Below, piece after piece: positions 18,587-29,231 of a stretch of 64,000 nt of DNA (its first letter is position 1; each line of letters opens with the position of its first letter). Location of the stretch: contig BCJU01000001.1 in assembly GCA_001600355.1 (NCBI GenBank), forward strand, positions 641,178 through 705,177, in the 5' to 3' direction. The notes beneath the pieces were generated by a model, which was given only the letters and a program-made list of their open reading frames with translations, searched no databases and was not told the DNA's origin. Both the position numbers and the translations under genes were made by a program. This DNA comes from Meira nashicola (taxonomy: Eukaryota > Basidiomycota > Exobasidiomycetes > Exobasidiales > Brachybasidiaceae).

Positions 18587-21500
18587 ATGTCCTATCATTC
18601 ACCTATCGAATTTCGAGAACGACAACAAATTGATCAAAGCAATCAAGTAAACACTTCCAACGTAAACAATCAATATGATTTCGCAAGCACGGCTGATGAT
18701 ACATCAGAGTGGCCCTCGCTCAGTTCTACAAAACAATCTACACATATAGACCAAGTTGGCACGGCCATCTCAACAGATGTGGACTTGCGCGAAGATTTGG
18801 GACCTCGAACGATTCATCGGAAAGCAAAGCCAAAGCCTGGCATACCTTTCAAAGTTCTCAAAGCTCGAGCGGCTGCTGAAGCAGATAATGACGAGGAAGA
18901 GGGTGATCCTTTAGCTCAAATCGCGGTCTTACCTCCAGAACTTCTCGCTCGCATATTTGCTCATTTAGATGCACGTTCTATGGTACAATGCGCTTTTGTT
19001 TGTAGAGCATTCAATTTCGTCATCCGCGATGAAGCAACATGGAGATTAGCATTCTCCCTGGCTTTCGGCATAGAAGCGGTCGAAACAGATCAAACTACTA
19101 CTCCGATCTTGCGACGTGTCGAGCCAAGTAGTTGGAAACAAGAATATATGCAAAGAACAGATTTGATTCGAAGATGGAGAAAAGCACGAGCGCCAACAGT
19201 GATTTCTGATGCTCGAGTTGGAGTGATCCATTCCATCGCTCTTTCTTTGCCGCATAATTTCATGCTATCAGCATCCTTGACCCATGGTGTAGCAAGTCGT
19301 TGTGATCCATTCACAGGTAAAGTGTCTAAAGGATTTCTTGATGCTTCTGGCCAAGTTCACGCCGTTGGATTAGCAGCTTTGGCTGCTGAGCAAGGAGTTT
19401 TGGATATCTCTGCTGTTTGCTTAGAAGCAGACGCTACTCGCATCATTTGGGGCTTTCATTCAGGCGCCGTTGCAATGACCAATTTGGCAAGGCAAGGCAC
19501 AAATCCAAGAGGCTTGATTAGAGGTGTGCAATTCTCCACACGATCTTCTCATATTGGGCCGATCATGGATATCGCGATGCCTTTCGGAACAGGAGCTGGC
19601 GGAGCACATAGCATCGAACGAAGTCCGGAGAAGATACGTCAAAGGCAAGCAGCATTAGGCGATGCTTCTGAAACATTTGTAACTGCTGGAATGGATGGTA
19701 GTGTAAAGCTTTGGAGTCCCAAAAAAGCTGTTCCCCTTTGGACAGATGTTGCTTATCAGAACAAACAAGCTTTAGGTCCAGCATCTAGACCTGTACCAGT
19801 GATGCGTTTAGCCATCCATCTTGAATCGGGTACAATCGTTGCAGCAACGTCGAGTGGACACCTCACCATGTGGACGAATATAGACATCAGCGGCCTTCTA
19901 ACCTTACCAGCGTCTGCATTTGAAGAGCCTACCACGATTGAACCTACACCGGCTCAAAAAGAAGGTCGAAAAGCAATGGAAAAGATACACGAAAAAATCA
20001 ATCGCCTTGAACTACCATCGATGCCAAGCTCAAGTACGGATTCAGTAATAGCTCCAACCTTGCTTGCATTAGATGTGGATCTGTCCGGCCCTGTTCACGA
20101 TCGGAAGTACGAGAAAGCTCAACTACTCTGCTTTTCCGAGAATGCTAATGATTTTGCACGTTTTACAGTCAATTTAACTGATCCAAACTCTATCGTCAAA
20201 AAAGATGTATTTGTTGCACCAAGGGATAGTCAAATATGCTGTCTTCGTCCAGATTTTGAGCTCACCAAGGCAGTGCAGCGATCATCGGCAACCACTGCAG
20301 GCATAATTACCGTACCAGGCCAAGATGCCGCTTTGAGTACAGACCAGTATGCAGGGCCAGCTTTGTTTAGTGAACGCAAATATGTCTGTGCTGGTACGAA
20401 AGATGGCAAGCTGATTATCTGGGACTGGGAAGCGGAGGCAAAAGAAGGTGAAAGTATTCAAGCTTGGTCGTGTTTAGATGCTCATCATATGAGCATTACA
20501 GCTCTAGATGTGACTGAGCATGCAATTGTTGTTGGAAGTTCAGACGGTACGATTAAAGCATTTTGTCCTTTGAGTGGCCAATTGATTCGAACCTTCAATG
20601 ATCGTTCCGCCACTCGACATCCTGCAAGGATGTTAGCTACCGGGCAATTGACGGATGAGGAAGCATCAAGGTATCATGTTGGTCAAATCATTGCTGGAAA
20701 AGAGACAATCGTTGCATGCATTGGATCTCAAGTCTTGGCATGGCGTGCAGAGCGTTTGCGTAATAACAAGACAAATGCAGGCAAGAAGGCCACTTCACGT
20801 ACCGGTCGTCATGCGATGGGCAGATTATGGGATCCAAAGATGCAATCAATGAAAGAAATGGAAAGAGACATTTATGAGACAAAGCAACAATTACAACAAG
20901 AACAAGAGAAACGTCTGGCTGATAGGCAGAGATTGGGTATCCGACCCGAGTCGGAATTGGACGATATGACTGAACAAGAGGCATTTGAGTATGCAATGAT
21001 GCTGAGCAGAGATGAAATGGATGAAAAAAGTAAACAAGGAATGGCTACAGGAAGTAAAGGGGTCGAACTAAAAAGTACAAGCGCAGAGGATGACTTGCAA
21101 GATGCTCTTGAGCAGATTGCGCTTGCTGAAAGTAGTGCAGATTCTAGCAAGCATGTCTCTCAAAGTGCAACTGATGACGAAGATGTGGCAGATGAGAGCC
21201 AAGATCAGACGTACCAAAGCACATCGAGAAGCTCAACCACAAGTCCAAATTCATCACCATTCATTCATGCATTCTCTTCGCCACCTTCACGTGCATGGGA
21301 CATTTTACAGAATGCAGGCTCATCGGCATCAAGGAATGTGAGAGTTGGAGATGCAAACAGTAAAGTCCAATCAGTCCACGTTCCAAGAACTGCGCGTTTA
21401 CCATCCTATTCTACAACAAATTCTTCTAGAAGGCCTAGTAATTCAGGTCTTTCAAAGCCTACATTTGACAGTCCACAAGATTGGCCCGTATTCGAGCCTT

Positions 21501-21961
21501 CAAACAGTTTTGGAGGCAAGTCACCTTCACGGTTAGATTTAGGCTCTCCTGTGCCGCATCCTTCTCAAGCTTCTTTTGGGAATAGTAATCGAAAGAACAG
21601 CTTCAATGGATCTGCTTCCGCATCTACATTTTCTGCAACTCAATCTCCATCTTCGTCCTTTCAAGCACGTAGTTCGATTGGAGCATGGGCTCAAGGTAGC
21701 CCTAGCCTTCGTCCAATCCATTCATCAAAGAGTTCGAGTTCACCTTCTGCTTTGACGGCCAGCAGACCATCGATGAAGAATAGAAATGGATCAATTTTAG
21801 CACGAAACGAGAATGAATCTCAAACGCAATCTTCTTCTCCTTCAAATGAGAATCAGATGGATGATGATTTACGTTTTGCTATCGAATTGAGTCTTGCGGA
21901 AGAACGATCGAGGCAAGAAGAAAGTGCAAAGAAGAAGGGAAAGCAGCCACAAATGCAATAG
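18587..21961 (+). CDS. F-box / WD40 / UIM protein, Ufo1-like SCF substrate receptor
   Basis: Intronless, 1124 residues. F-box at about 114-158 (LPPELLARIFAHLDARSM), which would bind Skp1 in an SCF ubiquitin ligase. WD40-type repeats follow to about residue 720, clearest at FVTAGMDGSVKLW and at AGTKDGKLIIWDW. Three ubiquitin-interacting-motif-like helices lie in the C-terminal part: near 795 (EAFEYAMMLSRDE), near 835 (DLQDALEQIALAES) and near 1092 (DLRFAIELSLAEE). F-box plus WD40 plus three UIMs is the arrangement of yeast Ufo1, which targets Ho endonuclease and polarity factors for degradation and limits its own level through the UIMs. Between UIM 2 and 3 is a Ser/Pro-rich disordered stretch. 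Yeast Ufo1 is shorter (about 670 residues), so orthology is likely but unproven. Confidence 0.82.
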   Translation: MSYHSPIEFRERQQIDQSNQVNTSNVNNQYDFASTADDTSEWPSLSSTKQSTHIDQVGTAISTDVDLREDLGPRTIHRKAKPKPGIPFKVLKARAAAEADNDEEEGDPLAQIAVLPPELLARIFAHLDARSMVQCAFVCRAFNFVIRDEATWRLAFSLAFGIEAVETDQTTTPILRRVEPSSWKQEYMQRTDLIRRWRKARAPTVISDARVGVIHSIALSLPHNFMLSASLTHGVASRCDPFTGKVSKGFLDASGQVHAVGLAALAAEQGVLDISAVCLEADATRIIWGFHSGAVAMTNLARQGTNPRGLIRGVQFSTRSSHIGPIMDIAMPFGTGAGGAHSIERSPEKIRQRQAALGDASETFVTAGMDGSVKLWSPKKAVPLWTDVAYQNKQALGPASRPVPVMRLAIHLESGTIVAATSSGHLTMWTNIDISGLLTLPASAFEEPTTIEPTPAQKEGRKAMEKIHEKINRLELPSMPSSSTDSVIAPTLLALDVDLSGPVHDRKYEKAQLLCFSENANDFARFTVNLTDPNSIVKKDVFVAPRDSQICCLRPDFELTKAVQRSSATTAGIITVPGQDAALSTDQYAGPALFSERKYVCAGTKDGKLIIWDWEAEAKEGESIQAWSCLDAHHMSITALDVTEHAIVVGSSDGTIKAFCPLSGQLIRTFNDRSATRHPARMLATGQLTDEEASRYHVGQIIAGKETIVACIGSQVLAWRAERLRNNKTNAGKKATSRTGRHAMGRLWDPKMQSMKEMERDIYETKQQLQQEQEKRLADRQRLGIRPESELDDMTEQEAFEYAMMLSRDEMDEKSKQGMATGSKGVELKSTSAEDDLQDALEQIALAESSADSSKHVSQSATDDEDVADESQDQTYQSTSRSSTTSPNSSPFIHAFSSPPSRAWDILQNAGSSASRNVRVGDANSKVQSVHVPRTARLPSYSTTNSSRRPSNSGLSKPTFDSPQDWPVFEPSNSFGGKSPSRLDLGSPVPHPSQASFGNSNRKNSFNGSASASTFSATQSPSSSFQARSSIGAWAQGSPSLRPIHSSKSSSSPSALTASRPSMKNRNGSILARNENESQTQSSSPSNENQMDDDLRFAIELSLAEERSRQEESAKKKGKQPQMQ

Positions 21962-22912
21962 TTGCTCTGCTTTAACATAAATCGAATTTGTATTTTTATC
22001 CTCTTGTCTTTTCGATGTTATCAATTTTCATAATTTGGAGCACTTCTACCGATTTAAAAGTATCGGCTTCCGTTTTGAGTAATTCCGTACCACTTCCACG
22101 GCTGATCTCTTCTTACACGATTGATCGATCCATTTGAATGAAAAATAAGATACGGTTGTGCCGTTTGTATTTGAAAGTTCACATGCGTAGATAAACAAAT
22201 AAACAAACTAAAAGCAATTCGTAGATATTTTCCCCGTGGCACTAAACGGTAACCGCACCGAGATAGTGTTATTGATATAGTCTAATTTAATGCAATCTCA
22301 TTATTGGAAAACAGGTCATCCGACTTTCTACTGCAAACGCATTAAAGAAGCCGCGCACGGTTTCTTACGGCCCTTAATTTATGCCAGATCAAATTGAGTA
22401 CGTGATTTTAATGTTGGGTTCAAAACCGGCGTATGACATATGTCTCTTGTCTATCACCCAAATACAATGGATTGTAATATATCTTTTGGTCATCTTTCAC
22501 CTCAACAACGCATTTATTCAGGAGGCGATGCGTTCAGAAGAATTTTCTGAGAAATCGGAATTTGATTTTGAAAATTATGTTTCTCTGTAAGATCTCTCCC
22601 TTTGGAACTTTTTTTTTTTTTTTTTTTTTTTTAGAGAAAGCGGTACTCCATTCGGACTTTTTTCTTCCGAGGGGTAACCATCCTTTCGAAGTGTTATCAG
22701 CATCATTTACCCGACGGAGCGTGGTTGTGATATAGGATAACCGAACGGAACCGCAAATAGTGATGCAAGGCCCAACTGTTTTACCAAGGTCACGATCATC
22801 GCTTTTAAACTCAGGAACGGTACCGAAAATAATTATTGGTAATTATTGGGCATAAACGTGAACACGAATTTTGCAAAAAGAAAAAAACCAAGAAATCAGG
22901 AAAAAGAGTGAA
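21962..22912. promoter_or_regulatory. Spacer and promoter upstream of the Ser-rich gene
   Basis: 951 bp. It contains a run of 24 T at 22609-22632, an AGGGG site at 22670-22674, and a direct repeat of TAATTATTGG at 22830-22849 that places two ATTGG (reverse CCAAT) boxes 10 bp apart about 70 bp before the start codon. No gene is apparent; an open frame at 22381-22590 has no recognisable protein. Confidence 0.5.
22609..22632. repeat. Poly-T homopolymer (24 T)
   Basis: This is the longest homopolymer I saw. Poly(dA:dT) tracts exclude nucleosomes in fungal promoters; it lies about 280 bp upstream of the next start codon. Length may vary between strains or be a sequencing artefact. Confidence 0.85.
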
Positions 22913-25900
22913 ATGAAGCTTACACTCGATGATGAGAAACGCCACTCTTTCCAACAAATGAGAATTCAAAGTTCAATAAAAATACATTTGAGTGATGCCA
23001 AGGCAAAACATGGAGTTTATCCGAATTGGCAAGCCAGAAGAATGACAGGCAATCAAGGCGAAAGTGCGCAATCGTTGGCAGATCGATCAGTGCCCCTGAA
23101 AGAGGCAATAGCTTACGCAGAAAGAGTCAGCTATCAACGAGGGAAAGTGTTAAATAATAGGCGAGATTCACTGCCCCTCAACAGCAATTTCACCTCCTTA
23201 CCGAATTTAAATAAATTAGGGGACAACTCAACGTATTTCAACATTTCTGTCAATCGTCAACCCACTCCTTTCCATCAACCATCCCCATCCAAGCAATCCA
23301 CAGTCATTACCAACAAAGTACGAAATCAACATCATCATACGCCAATTGCCCCATATCGGCGTCTTCCTTTATCGTATCGTCAATCAGCCAAGAAGATCGC
23401 AAGAAAGCCATATCGTTTATTCGACGACATCCTTTGCTCAAACAAAGATCAGCTCAAGTCATCTTTGAACAATTCATTACAAGATCATCATCGCGATCAA
23501 GAAGATCAACTGGGCAATAAAAGCATACGAGTAGAAGAGATGACCAGCCCGAATCCCTTGTGCATCGACCTTGCGCATCTTCCTACCATCGAAAGCGCAG
23601 ATGAGGCGACTTCTCCTCCTTCAACACCTGGAACGCATTCATCCGGTCATTACAGAAACAGTAGTGTATTTTCAGGTCGAAGGAGCTCAACTACATTGTC
23701 AACGCATGGCGAAACATTTCGATCCTTAAAAGGTAAAGGTAAAAAGGCTAAAGCCTCGTCAGCATGGGACGAAGAAGAGACACAGAAGAAACCTCCTTTA
23801 AAAACCTTTTCGAGATGGACGAATCTGGGAGCGAATAGTAGAGTAGAAAAGAAAAGGGCAAGAAGTGATGTCACTTTTACTCCAAAATATATTCCCAATA
23901 ATTCTGTGTCCTCCATCGACCTTTCATCTAACAACTCAACCGTCATCAGCCCAAAAGAACCAGGCGAGCTTTTGCGTAAAACAACAGCTGGAGTTGATTC
24001 CTTGTCACCTTTACTAGTTCGCACATCCGAACCGGACTTTTTTTCCAATTCGTTCGGTAGTATGTTGAAAGATAATGGATCTACGCAATCGCTTACAACT
24101 TCGTTCAAGAAGGGCATTAAACCTTGTTTCGAAATTCAAACGAGACCTTGGCAAGCAGAACAAAAGGATCGCATTCCTGAATATTCAGCATCAATGGAAG
24201 GAGGTGATCAAGAATGGAACAATTGTACAACACCGACAAGTCCAGATTATCCTGCCAGCATTGCGAGTAGTAAGAAAATCAGCTCTACGACAAGAGGCCA
24301 GGTACGTAGAAGCGGAGATTCATCATTGCGTGGTAGTACAATTCAAACTCCTCCTTCGCCAACGCAAGAAATCTTATGGGATTCGAAGAGAAAGATTCGA
24401 AGTCAGACAACTTCTACTTTCTCTTCTGTTTCTACGTGGTCGAATAATTCGGGTACAGACTTCGTACCTTCAATGGACAACGCCCTCCTTCAAGGTCTTC
24501 AATCACCAATTGGCTCTCTTGATATTGCATGTCCACCTTCAAATGCTAAGCGAGTCTCCAAAAATATCGGCGTTCAGAATATCCGCAAGACTGCAACGAA
24601 ACTTCATGAAGCTTTGCGTGAGAGTGAAGAAATAGAAGAGAAGGAAGAAGCAAAAGAAAAGGAAAATAAAACGAACGTAAACGAAACTTCGCCTAACAAG
24701 AGCCCATCAAGTCAGCATTCAAGTTTAGATGCACCTGCTCGATCAAGCATATTTATGCCTCCAACGCCTACAAAGAGTAATTCAATGCCGATTACAATCG
24801 ATAATTTGCAAACCGATAACAAAAAGTCCTCAGTTGGTAAGACTCTAGTCCAAGATGCTGATGATCGACCAAATGAGAGAAGAGAAGTCGCCTACAGTCC
24901 TCGTGGGGAAGATTTGGAAGCGTACAACAAATTTCTTAGGGAACTTCAAGCAGATTTGGGACATGAAGAAGACCAAGATGATGCGGATAATACAATTACT
25001 GTAGTCAAACAAATACCTATTCTCAAAAAGACTCGACGGCATAGATCTTCCACTACTCATAAAGATCAGCTTTTCGCTTTTGACAGGACCCAAGTTGCGA
25101 AGCCAAGAAGATCTTGCGCCTCATTGACGGTTGATAAACCTATCACCACAAGTTCAAAAACTTCTTTAAGCAGTTATAGTGATTCTGATGAAGTAACAAC
25201 GAACGAGTATGAACCTAGTCAAGCATGTTCATCAGAAACGGGAAGCAGTAATATAGATGGATTGCATCACAAAAATGGAGACCAAGACGGTGAAACAGAA
25301 GACAGCGATGCAATGCAAGATGAAGAAATCTTACAAAGTTCTGTTGAGAGCAGCATAAGCTATGCAACAATTGATCAAACGGCTGACGCACAGTTGGAGA
25401 TGCTTGATTGCCGTATTCAATCCATTCGAAGGCTTGATATCACAGCAACAGTACCACCTTCGCCGCGTATGATTCGTAGTGACTCTCAACAATCGCTTCT
25501 CAGTCAAGCAAAAGCAATTATCAAAGAAGATCAAGAGGTGAAGAGGAATTCGGCACCAAGTCTCGTAAGTAGCGATCATAGAACGCCAAGCGAGACTTTA
25601 TGTAACCAAACCGGAACACAATCTTTACATTGCGAAGAATGTCAAATTCAGAGTGTAGACGTGGAAAAGGGAAATTGCGACGCTAACATGATTGTGACAT
25701 TGAATTGGACATCGACAATCGATTCTAATAGGTTAATTGGTAATCAACAGTCAATCAATGAATCAAGTTACCAATCCAAATCGTCCAAGATCGTTCACGG
25801 TAAATTACAACTCGACGAATGTGAAGTAGAACGTATTGCTCGAGCCTGGATAGATACACAAATTGGCCAAATGCAACGTGAGCAAGCATTATCGAGCTCG

Positions 25901-26353
25901 GAAGGTTTGAGAAAAGCATCGGACCAGCTATCACTAGGCTTGACAGAAGCAGAATTACGAAAAGTCAATAAATCGGTTTTGGAGCAACGTCAACGTGAGA
26001 TCTTAGCGTCTGCTTATGCATCTACATTACACAATAGGGACCAAATTAGGGAAAAGATGGCAAGTGAAAGGATGCAAAGGGATCGACATATCTCCACTAC
26101 AAGCTCGGAAGATTCTTGCAAACAAAAAAGACGATCTTTGCACCTTAAACCTGATCAAATTCCTTCTCCAGGACTTTTCATTGATACAGAAATGTCAACA
26201 ATTTCCGATCCTATTCGCACTTTAAGCCTTAACAATTCTCCTAACAGGTTTCACCCTTTAATCAGTCCAATCAGCACGACAAGTTCAGCTCGACAAAGTT
26301 TTAACAGTATTGCATCTTATAAACGATTATCGCCAAAGAAGTTACGTGAGTGA
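22913..26353 (+). CDS. Unrecognised Ser-rich, largely disordered protein
   Basis: Intronless, 1146 residues from the ATG at 22913; an open frame begins at 22871 but lacks a better context. I do not recognise a domain. Most of the protein is Ser/Thr/Asn/Lys-rich with many SP/TP and RRSS-like sites, as in kinase-regulated scaffolds. An acidic Glu/Lys coiled patch lies near residues 580-600. Two parts look more ordered: about 660-700 (EAYNKFLRELQADLG) and the stretch 975-1065, rich in Leu/Arg/Glu heptads (ERIARAWIDTQIGQM, RKVNKSVLEQRQREIL), predicted helical or coiled-coil. The tail is SxxR-rich and ends in KKLRE. It converges on a second unrecognised gene. Probably a lineage-specific cortical or signalling protein; no function is claimed. 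Confidence 0.7.
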   Translation: MKLTLDDEKRHSFQQMRIQSSIKIHLSDAKAKHGVYPNWQARRMTGNQGESAQSLADRSVPLKEAIAYAERVSYQRGKVLNNRRDSLPLNSNFTSLPNLNKLGDNSTYFNISVNRQPTPFHQPSPSKQSTVITNKVRNQHHHTPIAPYRRLPLSYRQSAKKIARKPYRLFDDILCSNKDQLKSSLNNSLQDHHRDQEDQLGNKSIRVEEMTSPNPLCIDLAHLPTIESADEATSPPSTPGTHSSGHYRNSSVFSGRRSSTTLSTHGETFRSLKGKGKKAKASSAWDEEETQKKPPLKTFSRWTNLGANSRVEKKRARSDVTFTPKYIPNNSVSSIDLSSNNSTVISPKEPGELLRKTTAGVDSLSPLLVRTSEPDFFSNSFGSMLKDNGSTQSLTTSFKKGIKPCFEIQTRPWQAEQKDRIPEYSASMEGGDQEWNNCTTPTSPDYPASIASSKKISSTTRGQVRRSGDSSLRGSTIQTPPSPTQEILWDSKRKIRSQTTSTFSSVSTWSNNSGTDFVPSMDNALLQGLQSPIGSLDIACPPSNAKRVSKNIGVQNIRKTATKLHEALRESEEIEEKEEAKEKENKTNVNETSPNKSPSSQHSSLDAPARSSIFMPPTPTKSNSMPITIDNLQTDNKKSSVGKTLVQDADDRPNERREVAYSPRGEDLEAYNKFLRELQADLGHEEDQDDADNTITVVKQIPILKKTRRHRSSTTHKDQLFAFDRTQVAKPRRSCASLTVDKPITTSSKTSLSSYSDSDEVTTNEYEPSQACSSETGSSNIDGLHHKNGDQDGETEDSDAMQDEEILQSSVESSISYATIDQTADAQLEMLDCRIQSIRRLDITATVPPSPRMIRSDSQQSLLSQAKAIIKEDQEVKRNSAPSLVSSDHRTPSETLCNQTGTQSLHCEECQIQSVDVEKGNCDANMIVTLNWTSTIDSNRLIGNQQSINESSYQSKSSKIVHGKLQLDECEVERIARAWIDTQIGQMQREQALSSSEGLRKASDQLSLGLTEAELRKVNKSVLEQRQREILASAYASTLHNRDQIREKMASERMQRDRHISTTSSEDSCKQKRRSLHLKPDQIPSPGLFIDTEMSTISDPIRTLSLNNSPNRFHPLISPISTTSSARQSFNSIASYKRLSPKKLRE

Positions 26354-26953
26354 ATTGGAGGATAAAAAGGGGACGGAGATGGAGATAAAATGATAGAAAG
26401 TAAGACAGGAAAGCTGATTAAATCCGCTTTCGCGTGTCTCCTTTCTATTGCCTGCAACATTTGCCTTTTCTTTTTGATTTAAAAGGCAATACAAATTTGA
26501 ACACGAAATCGAATCATGTTTCAGCAGGATCTGAGAAAACGTCTTTTCGTCGTGTGCTCCAATCGCTCTCAATCAATCACGACAAATATAAGACGCAAAC
26601 TAAATGAAATCAAGCACACAGTACTATTATAAACTATACAAGCCACATTCTCAAATGGATACCATCACATTCTCATACTCACATGTGATCGTTTCTACCA
26701 CTCTTTTCAATTCTTGCTGAGCAAGTTTTATTGTCCCACTATCACATTTATGCCATATGAAAGTATGTAGACAGTTTTCGTTCTTTTTTCATTCATTCTT
26801 TTTTGATTTTCAAGCTTTAAGATAGAGTGAAAAAGAAAAAATAAAATCCAGATTGCGAGCACGATACAAAGTACAACAAAACGAAGCGGGTATATAACAA
26901 GAAACTATGAAATGTAATAAAAGACTATAAATAAATATGAAAAAAAGAAATGA
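26354..26953. other. Spacer between two convergent unrecognised genes
   Basis: 600 bp of 3' regions of the two convergent genes. AT-rich, with several AATAAA-like sequences that could serve as polyadenylation signals on either strand. No gene seen. Confidence 0.45.
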
Positions 26954-27730
26954 TTAAACGGTGACAATGATTTGGGTTGGTTGTTTTGGAGAATCCAACC
27001 ATGTGCTGACTGCTTGAGACAATTTTTGGTCATCAAGTATAGAAGTATCCTCACGAACGGCCAAATAAGCTCTATGAGTTTGACTGGCTTTGAGTCGAGC
27101 TTCTGCAAGTCTTGCTTTGATGCGTTGAGTGACGAGAGAATGTTCATCTTCAGAAGATGAGATGTCACATGAAACGGAAGTGTTCAAAGTATCTTGCAAT
27201 GATTGATCGATTTGAAAATTGTCTTTGTTTTTAAGACAATTATTCTCTTGACGGCTATCAATGTATTGTTCGCGTGATAAACGAACACGTCTTCTAGCTT
27301 TGTTAAGCTGATTTGTAGTTGGAAAACCTTTTGTAAGAGGTGAAAGAGGAGAAGAAAGCCATTCATCCTCACGAGGAGTTTTGATCATTGAAAAGACATC
27401 TGAAGAAGTTGTCTTTTGATCCAAATCAACCAAAGTGGATCCAGTTTCAGATTTAGTAGAAGTGGAAGTTGTTTGATCGTCTTGTTCAAAATGACTGCAT
27501 TCATTTGAAACAAAAGTGAATTCGAATTCGGCCTTTTTGTTCTTTTTTGAAAAAGATGATGATCTTGAAAGTGAAGAAGGTATTGAGACCAATTTTTCAA
27601 GTCCACGTTTGAATGATTTGCTCTTTGGCAATCGGAAAGAAGACAATGAAGTCAAATTGGAAATGGAGCCCATTGGCTGAAAAGTTTGTTCGGGTGTCAA
27701 AGCAAAATAGAAAGAAGTGCTAGCAATCAT
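26954..27730 (-). CDS. Unrecognised Ser-rich protein
   Basis: 258 residues from the ATG at 27730; the open frame extends 34 residues upstream into Phe/Lys-rich sequence that does not look coding. No known domain. N-terminal half Ser/Lys-rich (KSKSFKRGLEKL), centre acidic and Thr-rich, then a basic patch (NKARRRVRLSREQY) and a C-terminal predicted helix of about 40 residues rich in Ala/Leu/Arg (QRIKARLAEARLKA), ending in the hydrophobic IIVTV. No signal peptide or membrane segment. Supported by normal coding composition and a clean stop; function unknown. Confidence 0.6.
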   Translation of the reverse strand: MIASTSFYFALTPEQTFQPMGSISNLTSLSSFRLPKSKSFKRGLEKLVSIPSSLSRSSSFSKKNKKAEFEFTFVSNECSHFEQDDQTTSTSTKSETGSTLVDLDQKTTSSDVFSMIKTPREDEWLSSPLSPLTKGFPTTNQLNKARRRVRLSREQYIDSRQENNCLKNKDNFQIDQSLQDTLNTSVSCDISSSEDEHSLVTQRIKARLAEARLKASQTHRAYLAVREDTSILDDQKLSQAVSTWLDSPKQPTQIIVTV

Positions 27731-28426
27731 TTTGAATGAAAAAAATAATTTGATATCGAAAGGTTTTTTGATGGAGAAACTTGAAAAAGTTTTGAAATGG
27801 CAAAAAAAAAAGTATTTGAGCACAAAAAGCAAGAGATCAAAAAAGTTGGGGGATCTTTGAAAAAATTTGAAAATGACCAGAAGTATTTATACTTTTTGTG
27901 AATTTGCTTCCGATTCTTATTCTCGAGGCCATCATTCTCCATCATCATGATTCCGTATAATAAAGTCATTCGAACAAATTTCTCCCACGCTGTAAAGGCC
28001 TACTGAGTCCATAGATCTGCACCATACAGAATGATGTATCCATTTTTGGTAGCATTAGTGGCTATCGATGCCCATTTTGGATTATTGCATACAATATTTG
28101 TCTATTTTTGGTGTGTTTGTGCATAATCAAAGATTTTCAAAGGATTCTCTCGGAATCACGGAAGCAGATTAGGATGATGATGGAATCTTTTCATGTGTTG
28201 TGAACAAGGTGCATGCAAATTTACACGAGAACTCGAAACGCGTGTTCAATGTGGGCAACACGGAAGCAAAATGTCGACTGCTTATGTGCGCCGGCACAGT
28301 GTGAGTATGCAAGACCAACACTTTTAGCTAAAAGTTATTTTAATATTTTCTACTCTTTCTTTTCTTTTGGATTTAGGCCTAGACATCTCCAGATCTTCAT
28401 CTCTTCGATCTACATACTTTTATAAA
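27731..28426. promoter_or_regulatory. Divergent promoter of the Ser-rich gene and the three-exon helical gene
   Basis: 696 bp between divergent starts. T-rich near the rightward gene; ends in TTTTATAAAATG, so a TATA-like element abuts the start codon at 28427 (too close to act as the TATA box). Nothing else recognised. Confidence 0.4.
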
Positions 28427-29113
28427 ATGTCCAACATATACGGCTCCAACCCGGTCTTGGAGCTTATGCAAAAGGCAGATCGATTGTCAGAAGGTGTGTA
28501 GTAGTAGATCAAGGATCTCATCTGCACGTCAACTAAAAAGATTAACTTCCGATTTGACATTCTCTTTTCTTTTCTTTTTTTTGCAGCATTTGACAGTACA
28601 CATCAGCATACATTGCCAATCGTGCAAGAATTACTCAACATTTTAATTTCGCCGACAAATAACGATTGTGATCCTACAGAACGTGTTGAACAACAATTAG
28701 GTTACCTTCGTATAGCTTTAGAACATATGGAAAAGAGTGTAACTGAAATGATGTCTATGCTTTATCAAGTTGATGTATTTTTGGAACAACCTCAAACACA
28801 AGGAATATCATCAAAAGATCCTAGGGTAGCATTAGAGCATGTAAGCGATCTATTTCATGTGAGTATTAGTGGTGTGTGACGTATACTCTGACAAGCTAAA
28901 GATGACTGATTTCCCCGGCTTTTTTTTTTGGTTTTGCTCTTGCAGATGTATCAATCAGAACTTTTGGAAAAGCGTGAAGCATTAGCAGATTTGACATGTG
29001 AAGAAATTTCACCAGCTGATTTTGCACAAAGATGGAATAATCTAGATCAAGTCAAAGGCGGAAGAAAACAAACAATGGATGATTTAGCAGACCTCTTAGC
29101 CGGCCTTGGATGA
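28427..29113 (+). CDS. Small helical protein, three exons, unrecognised
   Basis: Exons 28427-28493, 28587-28858 and 28946-29113 join in frame to 168 residues; the introns (93 and 87 bp) have GTGTGT and GTGAGT donors and TTGCAG acceptors. The first exon gives MSNIYGSNPVLELMQKADRL. The protein looks wholly alpha-helical: a helix around VEQQLGYLRIALEHMEKSV, then EHVSDLFHMYQSELLEKREALADL, and an acidic C-terminus with LADLLAGLG. No Cys pairs or catalytic motif. The size and helices would suit a subunit of a coiled-coil assembly (Mediator, kinetochore or motor adaptor), but I cannot place it. It converges on CZIB, with 118 bp between stop codons. Confidence 0.75.
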
Positions 29114-29231
29114 GTTTTGGTAAACTTTGCGCGGATTAAGCTTTTGTATCATTATCGTCTGGCAATGTACTGTACATTTATTCAAAGTCTGCATCATTAT
29201 CTGCACAATTAATGTTTAAACTTTTCCTCTT

